A DNA stretch of 64,000 nt from Prevotella intermedia ATCC 25611 = DSM 20706 (GCF_001953955.1 NZ_CP019300.1:1178001-1242000), one strand, 5' to 3'. Counted from the stretch's first letter, positions 27,876 through 38,405 are shown. The notes: generated by a model not told the origin, from the letters alone. A program made the numbers and translations.

Positions 27876-28066
27876 TTTTGTAAAGATAATTCTGAAGGAA
27901 AACAATAATTTCGTTTTGACGTTGCGAAAGCGGCTCTTTTACAACGCAAAACCTACGCTTTTACCGTGCAAAAGAGCCGCTTTTGGAATGCAAAACAATA
28001 GGTTTTACAATACGTTGATAATAAGATGGTTACACAATAGATATTCTTGTGAAAAATATTTACACC
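27876..28066 (+). repeat. 190 bp structured intergenic repeat, copy E
   Basis: Plus-oriented copy of 191 bp between the fbp terminator and folA. Core hairpin arms match at the central position (C-G), while the inner end has TTTTAC in place of TTTTGC. Confidence 0.9.
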
Positions 28067-28215
28067 TTTGTTGTCCGTTTTCTGTCTATAAAATACGAGA
28101 AAATCTTTCTGCTTATAGGATATTCAAGTTCTATTGTTTTTTGCATCGAAACTTCTATTGTTCTCGCTTCTGATGAAATATGGCGTTATATCTTATATTG
28201 TATCTCGCTTTCGTT

Positions 28216-28704
28216 TTATTTCTTTCTAACGTAGTCCACGTATGCGTAGGCAGGAGTGTCGGCAGTTTCGGGACGTTCTTGTTTTGTTTCTACTTCCCAC
28301 GTACCATCGTTATATTCTGGGAAAAATACATCAGCGTGGGGCGGAATACCCTCTATTTCGGTTAAGTAGAGGCGGTCGGCGATAGCCAAACCTTCTTTGT
28401 ACAGACTTGCGCCACCTATGATGAAAGCTTCTTCGTTGTCGGCAATATGCTTTAAAGCTTCATTAAGAGAGGTGTAGACGTCGCAACCGGGGAAGTCGGT
28501 TTCGGTGCGGCTCAGTACGATATTCCTGCGATTGGGCAATGCTCCTTTAGGGAGCGAATGGAATGTGCGCCGTCCCATAATAACGGTGTGTCCTGTTGTA
28601 AGTTCTTTAAATCTACGCAGGTCTTCTTTAATGAAGTAGACCATATCGTTGTTGTAGCCGATGGCACGGTTCTTTGCCACTGCTGCTATAATGTTTATCT
28701 TCAT
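28216..28704 (-). CDS. folA: Dihydrofolate reductase
   Basis: 162 residues, NADPH-dependent reduction of dihydrofolate. MKINIIAAVAKNRAIGYNNDMVYFIKEDLRRFK is the family N-terminus with the catalytic acidic residue (Asp) in the substrate pocket; TVIMGRRTFHSLP and FIIGGASLY carry the cofactor-binding motifs. It is the last gene after thyA, 24 bp apart, a functional pair because ThyA produces dihydrofolate. Confidence 0.95.
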   Translation of the reverse strand: MKINIIAAVAKNRAIGYNNDMVYFIKEDLRRFKELTTGHTVIMGRRTFHSLPKGALPNRRNIVLSRTETDFPGCDVYTSLNEALKHIADNEEAFIIGGASLYKEGLAIADRLYLTEIEGIPPHADVFFPEYNDGTWEVETKQERPETADTPAYAYVDYVRKK

Positions 28705-28728
28705 ATTTCTGTGTTTGTTATTGTTTCT

Positions 28729-29523
28729 TTAAACCGATACTTCGGCTGCAATGTGTGGGTGTGGGGTGTAGTCGGTCAGTTCAAAATCCTCGTATCTGAA
28801 GTCGAAAATGCTTTTTACATCAGGGTTGATTCTCATCTTTGGCAGTGGGCGCGGCGTGCGTGTAAGCTGCAACTTTGCTTGTTCCAAATGGTTCAGATAC
28901 AAGTGTGTGTCACCCGTTGTGTGTATAAAATCGCCTATTTCCAATCCTGCAACCTGCGCCATCATCTGCAGCAACAGTGCGTAGGAAGCGATGTTGAACG
29001 GCACACCAAGGAATGTGTCTGCCGAACGTTGGTAGAGCTGAAGCGAGAGTTTTCCGTTGGCCACGTAGAATTGGAACAAACAATGGCAAGGAGGCAATGC
29101 CATATCCTCTACTTCTGCTGGATTCCAAGCCGTAACGAGCATACGGCGAGAGTTCGGATTGTGGCGCAAAGCGTCTACAACTTGCTGAATTTGGTCGATA
29201 GTTCCTCCCTTATAGTCTGGCCACGACCGCCATTGATGTCCGTAAACAGGACCAAGCTCGCCGTTTTCGTCTGCCCATTCGTTCCATATCCTTACCCCAT
29301 GTTCTTGCAGGTACTTCACGTTTGTATCGCCTTTCAAGAACCATAGCAACTCGTAGATAATGCTTTTCAGATGAAGTTTCTTCGTTGTGAGAAGTGGAAA
29401 GCCGTCCTGCATATTAAAGCGCATTTGGTGTCCGAATACCGATAATGTGCCTGTACCTGTGCGGTCGCCTTTCTGCACACCTTCGGTTACGATGCGATGA
29501 AGTAGGTCGAGATATTGTTTCAT
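28729..29523 (-). CDS. thyA: Thymidylate synthase
   Basis: 264 residues, the standard length. Methylates dUMP to dTMP with methylenetetrahydrofolate. The nucleophile cysteine is in [13 protein letters not shown] (about residue 145), preceded by [10 protein letters not shown]; the dUMP-binding [17 protein letters not shown] and the C-terminal IAAEVSV complete the family pattern. 8 bp after the rRNA methyltransferase gene. Confidence 0.97.
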   Translation of the reverse strand: MKQYLDLLHRIVTEGVQKGDRTGTGTLSVFGHQMRFNMQDGFPLLTTKKLHLKSIIYELLWFLKGDTNVKYLQEHGVRIWNEWADENGELGPVYGHQWRSWPDYKGGTIDQIQQVVDALRHNPNSRRMLVTAWNPAEVEDMALPPCHCLFQFYVANGKLSLQLYQRSADTFLGVPFNIASYALLLQMMAQVAGLEIGDFIHTTGDTHLYLNHLEQAKLQLTRTPRPLPKMRINPDVKSIFDFRYEDFELTDYTPHPHIAAEVSV

Positions 29524-29531
29524 GTTGTTGT

Positions 29532-30878
29532 CTATGTTAGAATGATTTGTTCATTGGGAATATGGCTGCTTTTAATGCGCCATTCTTGTGGATAAAGATT
29601 GTTGGCACGGTTGCCAAGATTGTTGGCAAAACCAATGGCGTGGCTGCGATACACAAGGGTAACAATGCCTTTGGGAGCAGTTGCAGGAAGCACGATGGCT
29701 TCGTGGCGTAAATATTTTATCGCAGTTTCGTAGTCTATTTCCACATCAGCAAAGGCACTTCTGTCGCCATTTATCGAGAGTGCCAGACTGTGGTCGGGTA
29801 TTATTTTCTTGCCTTTCGTCGTGCCTTGCTTTACTCCGTGTGCCATAACTTTCAGCTTCTTGTTGGCTTCTGCTACAAGTTTCTCTGCATTTGGCTCAAG
29901 GTTTGTGCTTGTTCCACCTTTCTTTATAATAGCCATAAACAAGCCTTCACCCTGCGTAAAGCCAGGAATGAACCGATAAACAGGGAATGGTTCGCCTGTC
30001 TTCAACGGATTTTCAATAAGCGAACCCGCTATGTTCCAAGCCTTTTCAGTTGGTACTTCTAATAGTTCTGCATCGTATTCGTTCAATATCCACGCTATAT
30101 TTTCTTCGTTTTCGTGCGCGTTGAACGTACAAGTGGAATAGATAAGCAATCCTCCTGGCTTTAGGTTGTCCCATATATCTGCTATAATCGTGCGTTGTAG
30201 TTGCCAACAATTTGTTACATTTTGCTCGCTCCATTCAGCGATAGCTTGTGGGTCTTTGCGAAACATTCCTTCACCAGAGCAAGGCACATCGGCTACAACC
30301 ACATCGAAAGCGAGTTTTGTTTTCTTGTAATCTCTTGGGTAATTGTTGGTAACAACCACATCAGAGTGCCCGAACTTCTGCACATTTTCTGCTAAAATCT
30401 GTGCACGTTTATTGATTGGCTCGTTGGAAAACACGATGCTGCCCTCTGCTATTGCTGTTCGTGCACAGGTGGTTTTGCCTCCGGGGGCGGCACAAAGGTC
30501 GAGTAGGGCAACGGGCTTTTTAACCAAACAGCGCAAGATATGCGAGAGAAACATAGAAGAAGCCTCTTGAACATAATACAGTCCTGCATGGAATAGCGGG
30601 TCGAACGTAAAGTTGGGACGTGCATTCAGATAGAAACCTTCCTTGCACCAAGCTACGGGAGTGGGCGCGAAGCTATCAGCAACTTTTGTTGTTTCGCTCG
30701 TTTTAAAAGGGTTTAGACGTATGCTGACAGGCGAAGGTTGCTGCAATCCTTTGCAAAAAGCGTTGTAGCGTTCCTCTCCAAACAGTTTTTTTGTGTAAAC
30801 TTCAAAAGCCGTTGGCAGAGTAGTTCCAACGAATTCTTGTTTTAAAACGGTTTCGATAGCTTGCTTATTCTCACTCAT
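29532..30878 (-). CDS. RsmF-like rRNA cytosine-C5 methyltransferase (NOL1/NOP2/Sun family)
   Basis: 448 residues. SAM site [12 protein letters not shown] (about residue 124), catalytic [15 protein letters not shown] and [16 protein letters not shown]. The ~150 C-terminal residues resemble the PUA-like RNA-binding part of RsmF, which modifies 16S rRNA; the exact cytosine is not predictable from sequence alone. Sits between porE and thyA with short gaps. Confidence 0.88.
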   Translation of the reverse strand: MSENKQAIETVLKQEFVGTTLPTAFEVYTKKLFGEERYNAFCKGLQQPSPVSIRLNPFKTSETTKVADSFAPTPVAWCKEGFYLNARPNFTFDPLFHAGLYYVQEASSMFLSHILRCLVKKPVALLDLCAAPGGKTTCARTAIAEGSIVFSNEPINKRAQILAENVQKFGHSDVVVTNNYPRDYKKTKLAFDVVVADVPCSGEGMFRKDPQAIAEWSEQNVTNCWQLQRTIIADIWDNLKPGGLLIYSTCTFNAHENEENIAWILNEYDAELLEVPTEKAWNIAGSLIENPLKTGEPFPVYRFIPGFTQGEGLFMAIIKKGGTSTNLEPNAEKLVAEANKKLKVMAHGVKQGTTKGKKIIPDHSLALSINGDRSAFADVEIDYETAIKYLRHEAIVLPATAPKGIVTLVYRSHAIGFANNLGNRANNLYPQEWRIKSSHIPNEQIILT

Positions 30879-30898
30879 TATTATCTCTGTTCAGATGC

Positions 30899-33013
30899 TT
30901 ATTGAAAATCGAAATAGACATCGCCTTCGTCTTCCAAACGTTCTTTTTCTTTTGGTTTCGGCGGATTTTTTAGGTTGCCTTTCTCATCGAACATACCGTA
31001 AGTGGTGCGCAGAACTATAAATTCTGTGCGACGATTCATTTGGTTTGCCGTTTCTTGCTTGTCTTTTGGCAATGCTTTTATAAACTCTTCTGTTAGTACA
31101 TCGCCCTCTTTCAGCCACGGATACTTCTCTGCAACTTTCTTGCGAATTGTTTTTGGCTTCTCTTTTCCATATCCAACAGGCGACAAGCGTTCGGCTGCAA
31201 TGCCTTTCTTAATGAGGTAGGTAATCACTGCGTCAGCACGGCGTTGTGATAATCGTTTGTTGTAATCTGCCGAACCTTTATAGTCTGTGTGTGCTGAAAG
31301 TTCGATAGTAATATTCGGATTCTCTTCAAGAAGCTTCACAAGCTTGTCCAATGCTGCTTCCGATTCGGGTCGAAGTGTAGCTTTATCAAAATCGTAGAAG
31401 ATGTTGTCAATCAATACAGGTACACGAATACTTGCCAATGGGAATTGTAACGTATACTCTTTCGATACCGTAACGGGGTCAACCTTCAGTTCTTCTTTAT
31501 GGTTTAAGTAGCCTTGGCAAGTGGCTAAGACAATGTAATTCACGTTCGGACGAATTTCCTGCTCAAACGAACCATCGCCTTTTACCGACAGTTTTAAGTT
31601 CGTACCATCATCGCCCACTAAGAAAACTTGCGCTGCAGGAAGTTCGTAGCCTTCCATTTCGTACACCCAACCCTTTATTGTTTGTATAACTTCGGGCAAT
31701 TCAAAGCTGTAAATATGGTCCCAACCACGAGCATCTCCACGGTTAGATGAGAAGAAACCGCGGTTGTGTTTCCCCTCGAAAGTCATTCCAAAATCATCTC
31801 CTTGTGAGTTTAATGGGAAGCCTGGGTGTTCTAAGTGGTAGCGTCTGTCTTTGCCAACTTTGGCAATAAATATATCTAAACCGCCCAAACCGCCATGCCC
31901 GTCCGACGAGAAATACAAATCACCGTTAGGGCGAAACGTTGGGAACATTTCGTTACCAGGTGTGTTAATGGGTGCGCCAAGATTCTCAACGCCGCCAGTT
32001 GTGCCACCTATGAGACGAACCCGCCAAATATCGAGTCCTCCTTTACCACCTGGCATATCGCTGACAAAGTAGAGCCAGTTGCCGTCTGGCGACAGTGCGG
32101 GATGTGCAAAGCTTGATAAGGTATCGCGAGTAATCTCCAACTTCTTGGGTTTTCCCCACGCTGCATCGGAGCGATTGCTTACCGCTATTTGTGCAAAGCG
32201 AGGATAAGTAGGGTCGGTAAGACATTGTGTGATGTACATTTCCCGACCGTCTACTGAGAAAGCGGGCGTTCCTTCATCAGCTTCAGAGTTCAGTCCGCTT
32301 TCTATTGTGTGCGGAGTAGTCCATTTTCCTTTCTCATCTTTTTCGCTAACGAATATGTCGCCAGGCTTTACGCCCGTTATACCACTTACTTCATCGCCTT
32401 GCGCATCGTTGCGAGTAGAGGTGAAATAAAGTTGGTTGTATTGGTCGCCGAACAACATTGGTGAGTAGTCTTGCCTACGCGAGTTGAATTTATCCATCTT
32501 TTTCACTTGATAGTAAGACCCTTGTTCCTTTATCTCAGGTGCCTTGGTGGCAGCCGTTAAACCCTCTTTGGCAATGTCGTTGTCAGGCATAGAGTCCAAA
32601 GCAATATTGTATTCCTTTATCGCTTCTGGGTAAGCACCAGCCTTCATAAGGTTGGCAGCCAGCTTCAAGTGGGTATCTTTATCGTCTTGCTTGTATCTGA
32701 TGACATTCCGATAGGCTGCAATGGCTCTTTGCGACGAACTGATTCGGTCGTAGCAGAATGCCATTTTTGCAGCCAATTGTCCTCTTTGAGCACGGTCTTT
32801 TGCAGGTGTACGCTGATAAGCAGTTTTAAATTGTGTGGCAGCATCGTGGTATTCACCAATGGCAAGAAACTTTTCACCTTTCTTTATGTTTCTATCAATA
32901 CCACAACTGTGCAGAAGCAAAACAACGGTACATAGTAGAAACAGTCCAAAAACTTGTTTGAAACAATGTTTTTGGTACTTTATTTTGTTGTATGAAAGTC
33001 GGCGTTTATTCAT
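30899..33013 (-). CDS. porE: PorE-like type IX secretion OmpA/TPR/WD40 lipoprotein
   Basis: 704 residues: signal sequence with lipobox LLHSCG (Cys about 37), TPR repeats (about 40-150), a PD40/WD40 beta-propeller (about 185-450), a carboxypeptidase regulatory-like domain (about 460-540) and an OmpA C-terminal domain (about 545-675, DKATLRPESEAALDKL and NKRLSQRRADAV). This order matches Porphyromonas gingivalis PorE, which ties the type IX secretion machinery to peptidoglycan. Two secreted cargo-like genes lie nearby upstream (35-40 kb). Confidence 0.85.
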   Translation of the reverse strand: MNKRRLSYNKIKYQKHCFKQVFGLFLLCTVVLLLHSCGIDRNIKKGEKFLAIGEYHDAATQFKTAYQRTPAKDRAQRGQLAAKMAFCYDRISSSQRAIAAYRNVIRYKQDDKDTHLKLAANLMKAGAYPEAIKEYNIALDSMPDNDIAKEGLTAATKAPEIKEQGSYYQVKKMDKFNSRRQDYSPMLFGDQYNQLYFTSTRNDAQGDEVSGITGVKPGDIFVSEKDEKGKWTTPHTIESGLNSEADEGTPAFSVDGREMYITQCLTDPTYPRFAQIAVSNRSDAAWGKPKKLEITRDTLSSFAHPALSPDGNWLYFVSDMPGGKGGLDIWRVRLIGGTTGGVENLGAPINTPGNEMFPTFRPNGDLYFSSDGHGGLGGLDIFIAKVGKDRRYHLEHPGFPLNSQGDDFGMTFEGKHNRGFFSSNRGDARGWDHIYSFELPEVIQTIKGWVYEMEGYELPAAQVFLVGDDGTNLKLSVKGDGSFEQEIRPNVNYIVLATCQGYLNHKEELKVDPVTVSKEYTLQFPLASIRVPVLIDNIFYDFDKATLRPESEAALDKLVKLLEENPNITIELSAHTDYKGSADYNKRLSQRRADAVITYLIKKGIAAERLSPVGYGKEKPKTIRKKVAEKYPWLKEGDVLTEEFIKALPKDKQETANQMNRRTEFIVLRTTYGMFDEKGNLKNPPKPKEKERLEDEGDVYFDFQ

Positions 33014-33078
33014 ATTTATATTAAACGTAACAACGGCGAAAATATTGCAAGATAGTAGCTTTCTATTTCTTCTTTATC

Positions 33079-34938
33079 TTATGCGCCTTGTGTTGCTTCT
33101 CCGATTTTTCTGTTGGAGTTGTCGGCAAGCACATCGTTTACGATGTTCGATATTTGTTCTTTCAGTTCGTTAATGAACTGCCCAGCATCGTATTTCTTGT
33201 GTTCGATGTCGCGCAACTTCTTCTCCCAGATACCAGTAAGTTCGGCGGAGGTAAGCAGTTTCTCGTGAATGGTATCTATAAGTGCAATTCCTGTTTCGGT
33301 TGCAATTAGGTTCTTGCGTTGCCTACGAATATAATTGCGCTTGAAAAGCGTTTCAATAATACCCGCACGAGATGACGGACGCCCAATTCCATTTTCCTTT
33401 AATGCTGCTCTTAGTTCCTCATCGTCTACCAATTTGCCTGCTGTTTCCATCGCTCGAAGCAACGAAGCTTCTGTGTAATGCTTTGGTGGAACCGTCTGTT
33501 TTTCAGTTAGAGTAGGGGAGTGCTCATCTTTCTCTCCTTTAACGAATGTTGGAAGGATTTTTTCTGTTGCTTCATTCTTCTCGCTTGATTCCTCTATGAC
33601 TTGCTTTTCGGTATTCTGCTTGTAAACCATTCGCCAGCCTTCGTCGAGTATTTCTTTACCCGATGCTTTAAATTCTATTTCGTCTACCTTGCCGAGAACC
33701 GTAGTTGTAGAAAACTTACAATCGGGATAGAACACAGAAATGAAACGCCTTGCAATAAGGTCGTACACGTTTCGTTCTGCATCGTTTAATCCTTGAGGAA
33801 TCACATTGGTAGGTATAATGGCGTGGTGGTCGGTTACTTTCGACGAATCGAATACACGTTTGCTTTTAGGAAGTGGCTTCCCTCCTAAAGGTTTCACCAA
33901 ATCTGCGTATGGCTTCTTTGCAGCAAAAGTGGCTTGAAACAACGCATTCATTATTTGTGGACACTCTTTGTAAACATCGTCTGTAAGATGTTGCGTATCG
34001 ACACGAGGGTATGTGGTGTATTTGCGTTCGTAAAGACTTTGAATGGTATTGAGTGTCATCTCGGCAGAGTACCCGAATTTGCGGTTACAGTCTACTTGCA
34101 AAGAAGTTAAATCGTAAAGTTGCTTGGGTTGTTCGGTACCTTTTTTCTTCGTTACGCTGGTTACTTCAAAAGGCTTATTCTCGATTAATGCAAAGGCTTC
34201 TTGTCCTTCTTCTTTCGATGTGAACTTGCCTTTTGTAGCTGTAAACTGTGTTTCTCGATAGATAGTAGCCAATACCCAGTAAGGTTCTGGCTTGAAATTG
34301 TCTATTTCTTTCTGCCGTTCTACAATCAAAGCCAATGTCGGCGTTTGCACACGTCCTATGGAAAGCACTTGTGCGTTCTTGCCAAAACGGTTGTTTCCAT
34401 ACTTTAATGTGTAAAGACGGGTGGCATTCATACCCAGCAACCAGTCGCCAATGGCACGCGAAAGTCCTGCCAAATAAAGCGGTTCATAGTCTTTTTGGTC
34501 TTTCAGATTAGCAAAACCGTTGCGTATAGCCTCATCGGTCATTGACGAAATCCACAGTCGTTTAACAGGACAAGCTACCTTTGCCTTTTGCATTACCCAA
34601 CGTTGTATGAGTTCTCCTTCTTGTCCAGCGTCGCCACAGTTTATAATTTCTTCTGCGTTTTTATACAGACGCTCGATAACAGCAAACTGTTTTTTTATTC
34701 CTTCGTCTTCTATCAATTTTATTCCAAATCTTGCAGGAACCATAGGGAGGGCTGCCAGACTCCAATGTTTCCAATTCACAGCATAGTCGTTAGGCTCTTT
34801 TAGTTCGCACAGATGCCCGAAGGTCCAAGTTACTTGATAACCATTACCTTCCATATATCCGTCTTTAGAACTTGTTGCTCCAAGTATTCGGGCAATGTCG
34901 CGTGCCACACTTGGTTTTTCGGCAATGCAAACTTTCAT
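33079..34938 (-). CDS. topB: DNA topoisomerase III
   Basis: 619 residues, type IA topoisomerase. Toprim domain at the N-terminus (VCIAEKPSVARDIA; INCGDAGQEGELIQRW), and the catalytic tyrosine within YTTYPRVDTQHL (about residue 312). The C-terminal zinc-finger part of longer TopB proteins is absent. It resolves single-stranded DNA links after replication or recombination. Likely first gene of a topB-porE-rsmF-thyA-folA transcript. Confidence 0.93.
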   Translation of the reverse strand: MKVCIAEKPSVARDIARILGATSSKDGYMEGNGYQVTWTFGHLCELKEPNDYAVNWKHWSLAALPMVPARFGIKLIEDEGIKKQFAVIERLYKNAEEIINCGDAGQEGELIQRWVMQKAKVACPVKRLWISSMTDEAIRNGFANLKDQKDYEPLYLAGLSRAIGDWLLGMNATRLYTLKYGNNRFGKNAQVLSIGRVQTPTLALIVERQKEIDNFKPEPYWVLATIYRETQFTATKGKFTSKEEGQEAFALIENKPFEVTSVTKKKGTEQPKQLYDLTSLQVDCNRKFGYSAEMTLNTIQSLYERKYTTYPRVDTQHLTDDVYKECPQIMNALFQATFAAKKPYADLVKPLGGKPLPKSKRVFDSSKVTDHHAIIPTNVIPQGLNDAERNVYDLIARRFISVFYPDCKFSTTTVLGKVDEIEFKASGKEILDEGWRMVYKQNTEKQVIEESSEKNEATEKILPTFVKGEKDEHSPTLTEKQTVPPKHYTEASLLRAMETAGKLVDDEELRAALKENGIGRPSSRAGIIETLFKRNYIRRQRKNLIATETGIALIDTIHEKLLTSAELTGIWEKKLRDIEHKKYDAGQFINELKEQISNIVNDVLADNSNRKIGEATQGA

Positions 34939-34958
34939 ACTGCTTTCTTATTTTTCTG

Positions 34959-34990
34959 CAAAGTTACTTATAATTCTTCTTTTTCGCAAA
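34959..34990 (-). promoter_or_regulatory. Promoter of topB
   Basis: On the minus strand: TTTG (34990-34987), 20 bp, TAACTTTG (34966-34959), 20 bp before the topB ATG. Confidence 0.8.
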
Positions 34991-35067
34991 CTATGGTTTA
35001 GTAGAAAGTGAATGGGGCTGATTTTCTTTTTGATATTTAAGGCTGATTTTTAGAAGAATAACCTTAT

Positions 35068-35258
35068 TTTTGTAAAGATAATTCTCTTAAAAAGTGATAA
35101 CTGCGCTTTGGCATTGCGAAAGTGGCTATTTTGCGATGCAAAACCTACGCTTTTACCGTGCAAAACAGCCACTTTTGGAACGCAAAACAATAGGTTTTGC
35201 AAAGTACTGATAATTAGTTGGTTAGGCAGCATTTACGCTTCTGAAAAATATTTACACT
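35068..35258 (+). repeat. 190 bp structured intergenic repeat, copy F (compensatory change)
   Basis: Plus-oriented copy, 191 bp. Its core arms read AAAGTGGCTATTTTGC (35119-35134) and GCAAAACAGCCACTTT (35160-35175). The C-G pair of the other copies (5th base of arm 1, 12th of arm 2) is T-A here, a double change that keeps pairing. Confidence 0.9.
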
Positions 35259-35290
35259 TTTATAGAAGTCGATTTACTCCAATTAGGCTG

Positions 35291-35336
35291 AAAAAAGAAT
35301 CGGTCTGATTATTCAATAAGAATAATCAAACCGATT
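35291..35336 (-). terminator. Intrinsic terminator of the 1007-residue secreted protein gene
   Basis: AATCGGT-TGATTATT (from 35298) pairs with AATAATCA-ACCGATT (to 35336) with one internal mismatch. On the minus strand the stem is followed by CTTTTTT. Placed about 45 bp after the stop of the gene at 35382. Confidence 0.8.
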
Positions 35337-35381
35337 GCTATTGCTTTTTATCATTTCCCTTTTGCAGAGAAATGATAAGTA

Positions 35382-38300
35382 TTATTTCACTACGACTTTA
35401 TGTACCTTATTGCCTTGCTTGACAACATAGATACCTGCAGGAAGGGCTGCTGTGCTATTGCCAACGAGTACTCCTGATGTAGTATATACAAAAATTGGAC
35501 TATTGGCAGTTGCGTCTGTATCAACGTTGTTGATATTCGACGGAACAGCAGAAGCGACATTAGATGGACCAGACTTGCCAACATTGTACATTGTAACGAC
35601 ATAATACTTGTCGTTCTCGGTACCTTCAGGGTCGATGGCAGTTACCTCGCTCATACTGTTGCTGCTTGCAATGAGCTTATCGCCACGATAAACGTTGTAG
35701 CCGATGATTTGCAGTGGTGCACTCTCGTAAGTAATGTCGTCGATGATAAGTCCTGCTGGCTCATAGCCATAAGATGTCTGAGGTATTGTTGAGGTGTGAA
35801 CAATAGCGAAATATTTCGCACCTTCAGGTAGATTGACAGAAACTTTCTTCCAATTGATGTTGTCAGATGCGCTTTCGTTGAGTATCTTCTTGAAGCTGTT
35901 GGTATTCTTATCACTCGTAGAGTAAGCCACATAGAAGTCTTCTGGGCCATAGTTAGCATAGTCGCACTGTGGTGCCTTGGTGAAGAAGGTGATGGTTTGT
36001 GCCTTGCCTGAGAGCTCAGGAGAAATAATCCAGTCTTCGTTGCCACTTGGCGCATCGCCCAAATTACCAAAGCTCATCATAGCCTGGTCGCTGTTATGTC
36101 CTGCAAAACGCTGCTTGAAAAGCTGTGTGGTTGCATCGTCCATACCGTGGGTAGTGCCGTCGCAGTTGAACACGGTATAAGCAAAAGCCAAGCCGTTGCC
36201 TGGGAAAGAAATGCCACCGAATGTGTGGGTGCGGCCTTTGTCTGCATCATAGAGTGTCCATGGGTCAATTTCGTCAGTGAGGAATGGTGCATACGTTTCG
36301 AAGCTTTCGGTAATCGTGCACTTTTCTACTGCAGGAGCAGTCCACTCAAGTTTCACCTTATCACCGTCCTTGCTGGCTTTCAAGTCGTTGATAGCAGGGT
36401 ATGGAGCAATGACAACCTTGATGGTCTTCTTTACTGAAACATTGTTCTCCTGATTTTCATCGGCATTCCAATCAGCTTCTCCCCATACTTGGAAATCGCT
36501 GTTTTCGAAAGATGCAGGACAGTTGAATGTGTATTCCTTGGTTTCGCCTGGAGTAATTGTACCACTCTCGGTCGCTGTCGTAGTTCCATTGCTTGTGTGA
36601 AGCTTAACTTGGAATCCTTCAGCATCTTTTAAACCTACGTTGCGAACGTGTACAGTTACTTCTGCCTTCTCTCCTCCCTGTGTATGGAGTGGGGCAGTAA
36701 TGGTAGTGATGACATTGTAGTTGATGGCATCATTGACGTTTACATCGTCCACCATAATGTTCTCTCCGTCAGATATTGCGTGGATAAGAACACGACCATA
36801 ACCGTGCTCTTTCTTGAAGTCGGCGTCGGCGCAGTCTACGTTTATAGTACGCCAACCGGAAGTACCAGTCAGTGTAGCGTAGTCTATTTCTGAAGCAAGT
36901 TTACGATGCTGTCCATTCACGTCAAGGTACACTTGCAACTTGCTCTTACTGCCTGGATAAGCATAGAACTGGAATGAAAGACGTGGGTTGGTTGCCTTGC
37001 CCATATCCATCTTAGGTCCTACGATGGTTGCAGCGTCGCCTGCTTTTTCTGGCGTAAACATCAATGAGCCTTCATCGTCATCAGCTGAGAAGTCGCGAGA
37101 AATCTTGAAGTGTTTCTTCGTGTCGTTATAGCTTGCACTCCATGGACCCTTTTCCCAAGCACCATAAGGCCATGATTCGTGGAATGGGAAATTGTATGGA
37201 GTTCCATAGAAGAATGGGTCGGCGAAACCTCCAGCACCGATGTGCTCTGTATCGGTATATGCCACTACTTGATAGTACTTATGACCTTGTGTGCCGTTGA
37301 GCGGAATATCCTTGATAGTAACCTCTGTGCTTGTGGTACTTTCGATGATAGGTTGCTCGTAGATTCCTTCGAAGATGCCATACTGAATGGTAGATGGGTC
37401 TATGTAACCTCCGCTGGCTCCTGTCGTAACAGGGTCCCATTTCAGAGTAATAGTTCCATCGAGATTGTCGTAAACGGTTACATTCTTGACTTTACCTGGA
37501 GTGATTTCGCTGCCGACGTATATTTTAGCCTCAGCCTTGGCACTCTTGAGATCGCCTACGTATGTGTAAACCTCGTATGAGTGTTCGCCTGGGGTTACGT
37601 TGTTGTCTGTCCACTCTATCTTCTGTCCTACAGATGGGTTGTCTATCTTATGAATAGGCATTGCAGCACCGTCGCGATAGATAGCTGCCGAAGTGAGCGA
37701 TGCAAGGTCGCGTCCCATAATATCTTTCGTTGGAGTTGTAAATGTTACCTTCACAACCTGCTGACCGTTCTGTCCAGCCTGCAATGTCAGGTCGGTAATG
37801 GCAACAGGTGTACCCGAAGTTGCAGCGGTTACATCTACTTTCACTGGACGCATAATGATGTAGCCTGGACGGTCGCTCACAGCGTGAAAGCCGATACGAT
37901 AGTCGCCTGTAGCTGTAGGAGTGAATGTGGTCTTCAACGTGGTAGGCGTTCCGAAAGCCGTTCCAGAGATTGGAGTTGTAGCAATGATTTCGCTATATGT
38001 TGTTGGGTCATCGCCTGTTCCGTAAGCTACGTTCATACGCTGCCCTGTACCTGAGAAGCCGCCAACAACTGCACCAGCCTCGAGTGTATATGTTTGACCA
38101 GCAGTGAGGTGCACAGGTGGCGAAACAAGCCAGTCGTCAGCCTGTACTGTGGCGTTGGCTCCATTGTAGGCTGGTGCGCCCGCACCCATGTCTTCCCACG
38201 TGTGGCCGTCGTTGTTTTTGTCCTCTACAGTCCATACTTTCTTTTTGAGTATTGTGCTGACACTTCCCCAATTCTCCTTGTATGGGTTCTCTTTCGTTAC

Positions 38301-38405
38301 TGTGTGCGGAGTGCCCGTTGATGCAGTCTGGGCACTACTTGTCAAGGGGAGTCCAGCTATTGCGAGGGCTCCACCAAGAAGCAATGCATAAATTCTTTTT
38401 TTCAT
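35382..38405 (-). CDS. Large secreted adhesin-like protein with T9SS C-terminal signal
   Basis: 1007 residues. Sec signal peptide (1-25, ending SSAQ), then repeated beta-rich domains: choice-of-anchor-J/cleaved-adhesin-like modules (about 45-195, 400-560 and 715-880; MFTPEKAGDAATIVGPKMD, WIISPELSGKAQTI), fibronectin III-like segments and a CARDB-like part (about 580-665). The end, GIYVVKQGNKVHKVVVK, is typical of type-A T9SS sorting domains. Probably exported and surface-attached via T9SS. No protease motif was recognised. Confidence 0.85.
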   Translation of the reverse strand: MKKRIYALLLGGALAIAGLPLTSSAQTASTGTPHTVTKENPYKENWGSVSTILKKKVWTVEDKNNDGHTWEDMGAGAPAYNGANATVQADDWLVSPPVHLTAGQTYTLEAGAVVGGFSGTGQRMNVAYGTGDDPTTYSEIIATTPISGTAFGTPTTLKTTFTPTATGDYRIGFHAVSDRPGYIIMRPVKVDVTAATSGTPVAITDLTLQAGQNGQQVVKVTFTTPTKDIMGRDLASLTSAAIYRDGAAMPIHKIDNPSVGQKIEWTDNNVTPGEHSYEVYTYVGDLKSAKAEAKIYVGSEITPGKVKNVTVYDNLDGTITLKWDPVTTGASGGYIDPSTIQYGIFEGIYEQPIIESTTSTEVTIKDIPLNGTQGHKYYQVVAYTDTEHIGAGGFADPFFYGTPYNFPFHESWPYGAWEKGPWSASYNDTKKHFKISRDFSADDDEGSLMFTPEKAGDAATIVGPKMDMGKATNPRLSFQFYAYPGSKSKLQVYLDVNGQHRKLASEIDYATLTGTSGWRTINVDCADADFKKEHGYGRVLIHAISDGENIMVDDVNVNDAINYNVITTITAPLHTQGGEKAEVTVHVRNVGLKDAEGFQVKLHTSNGTTTATESGTITPGETKEYTFNCPASFENSDFQVWGEADWNADENQENNVSVKKTIKVVIAPYPAINDLKASKDGDKVKLEWTAPAVEKCTITESFETYAPFLTDEIDPWTLYDADKGRTHTFGGISFPGNGLAFAYTVFNCDGTTHGMDDATTQLFKQRFAGHNSDQAMMSFGNLGDAPSGNEDWIISPELSGKAQTITFFTKAPQCDYANYGPEDFYVAYSTSDKNTNSFKKILNESASDNINWKKVSVNLPEGAKYFAIVHTSTIPQTSYGYEPAGLIIDDITYESAPLQIIGYNVYRGDKLIASSNSMSEVTAIDPEGTENDKYYVVTMYNVGKSGPSNVASAVPSNINNVDTDATANSPIFVYTTSGVLVGNSTAALPAGIYVVKQGNKVHKVVVK

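Noticed and set aside
37179..38054. Antisense ORFs opposite the 1007-residue secreted protein gene
   Set aside because: Cysteine- and tryptophan-rich translations typical of the opposite strand of a coding region.
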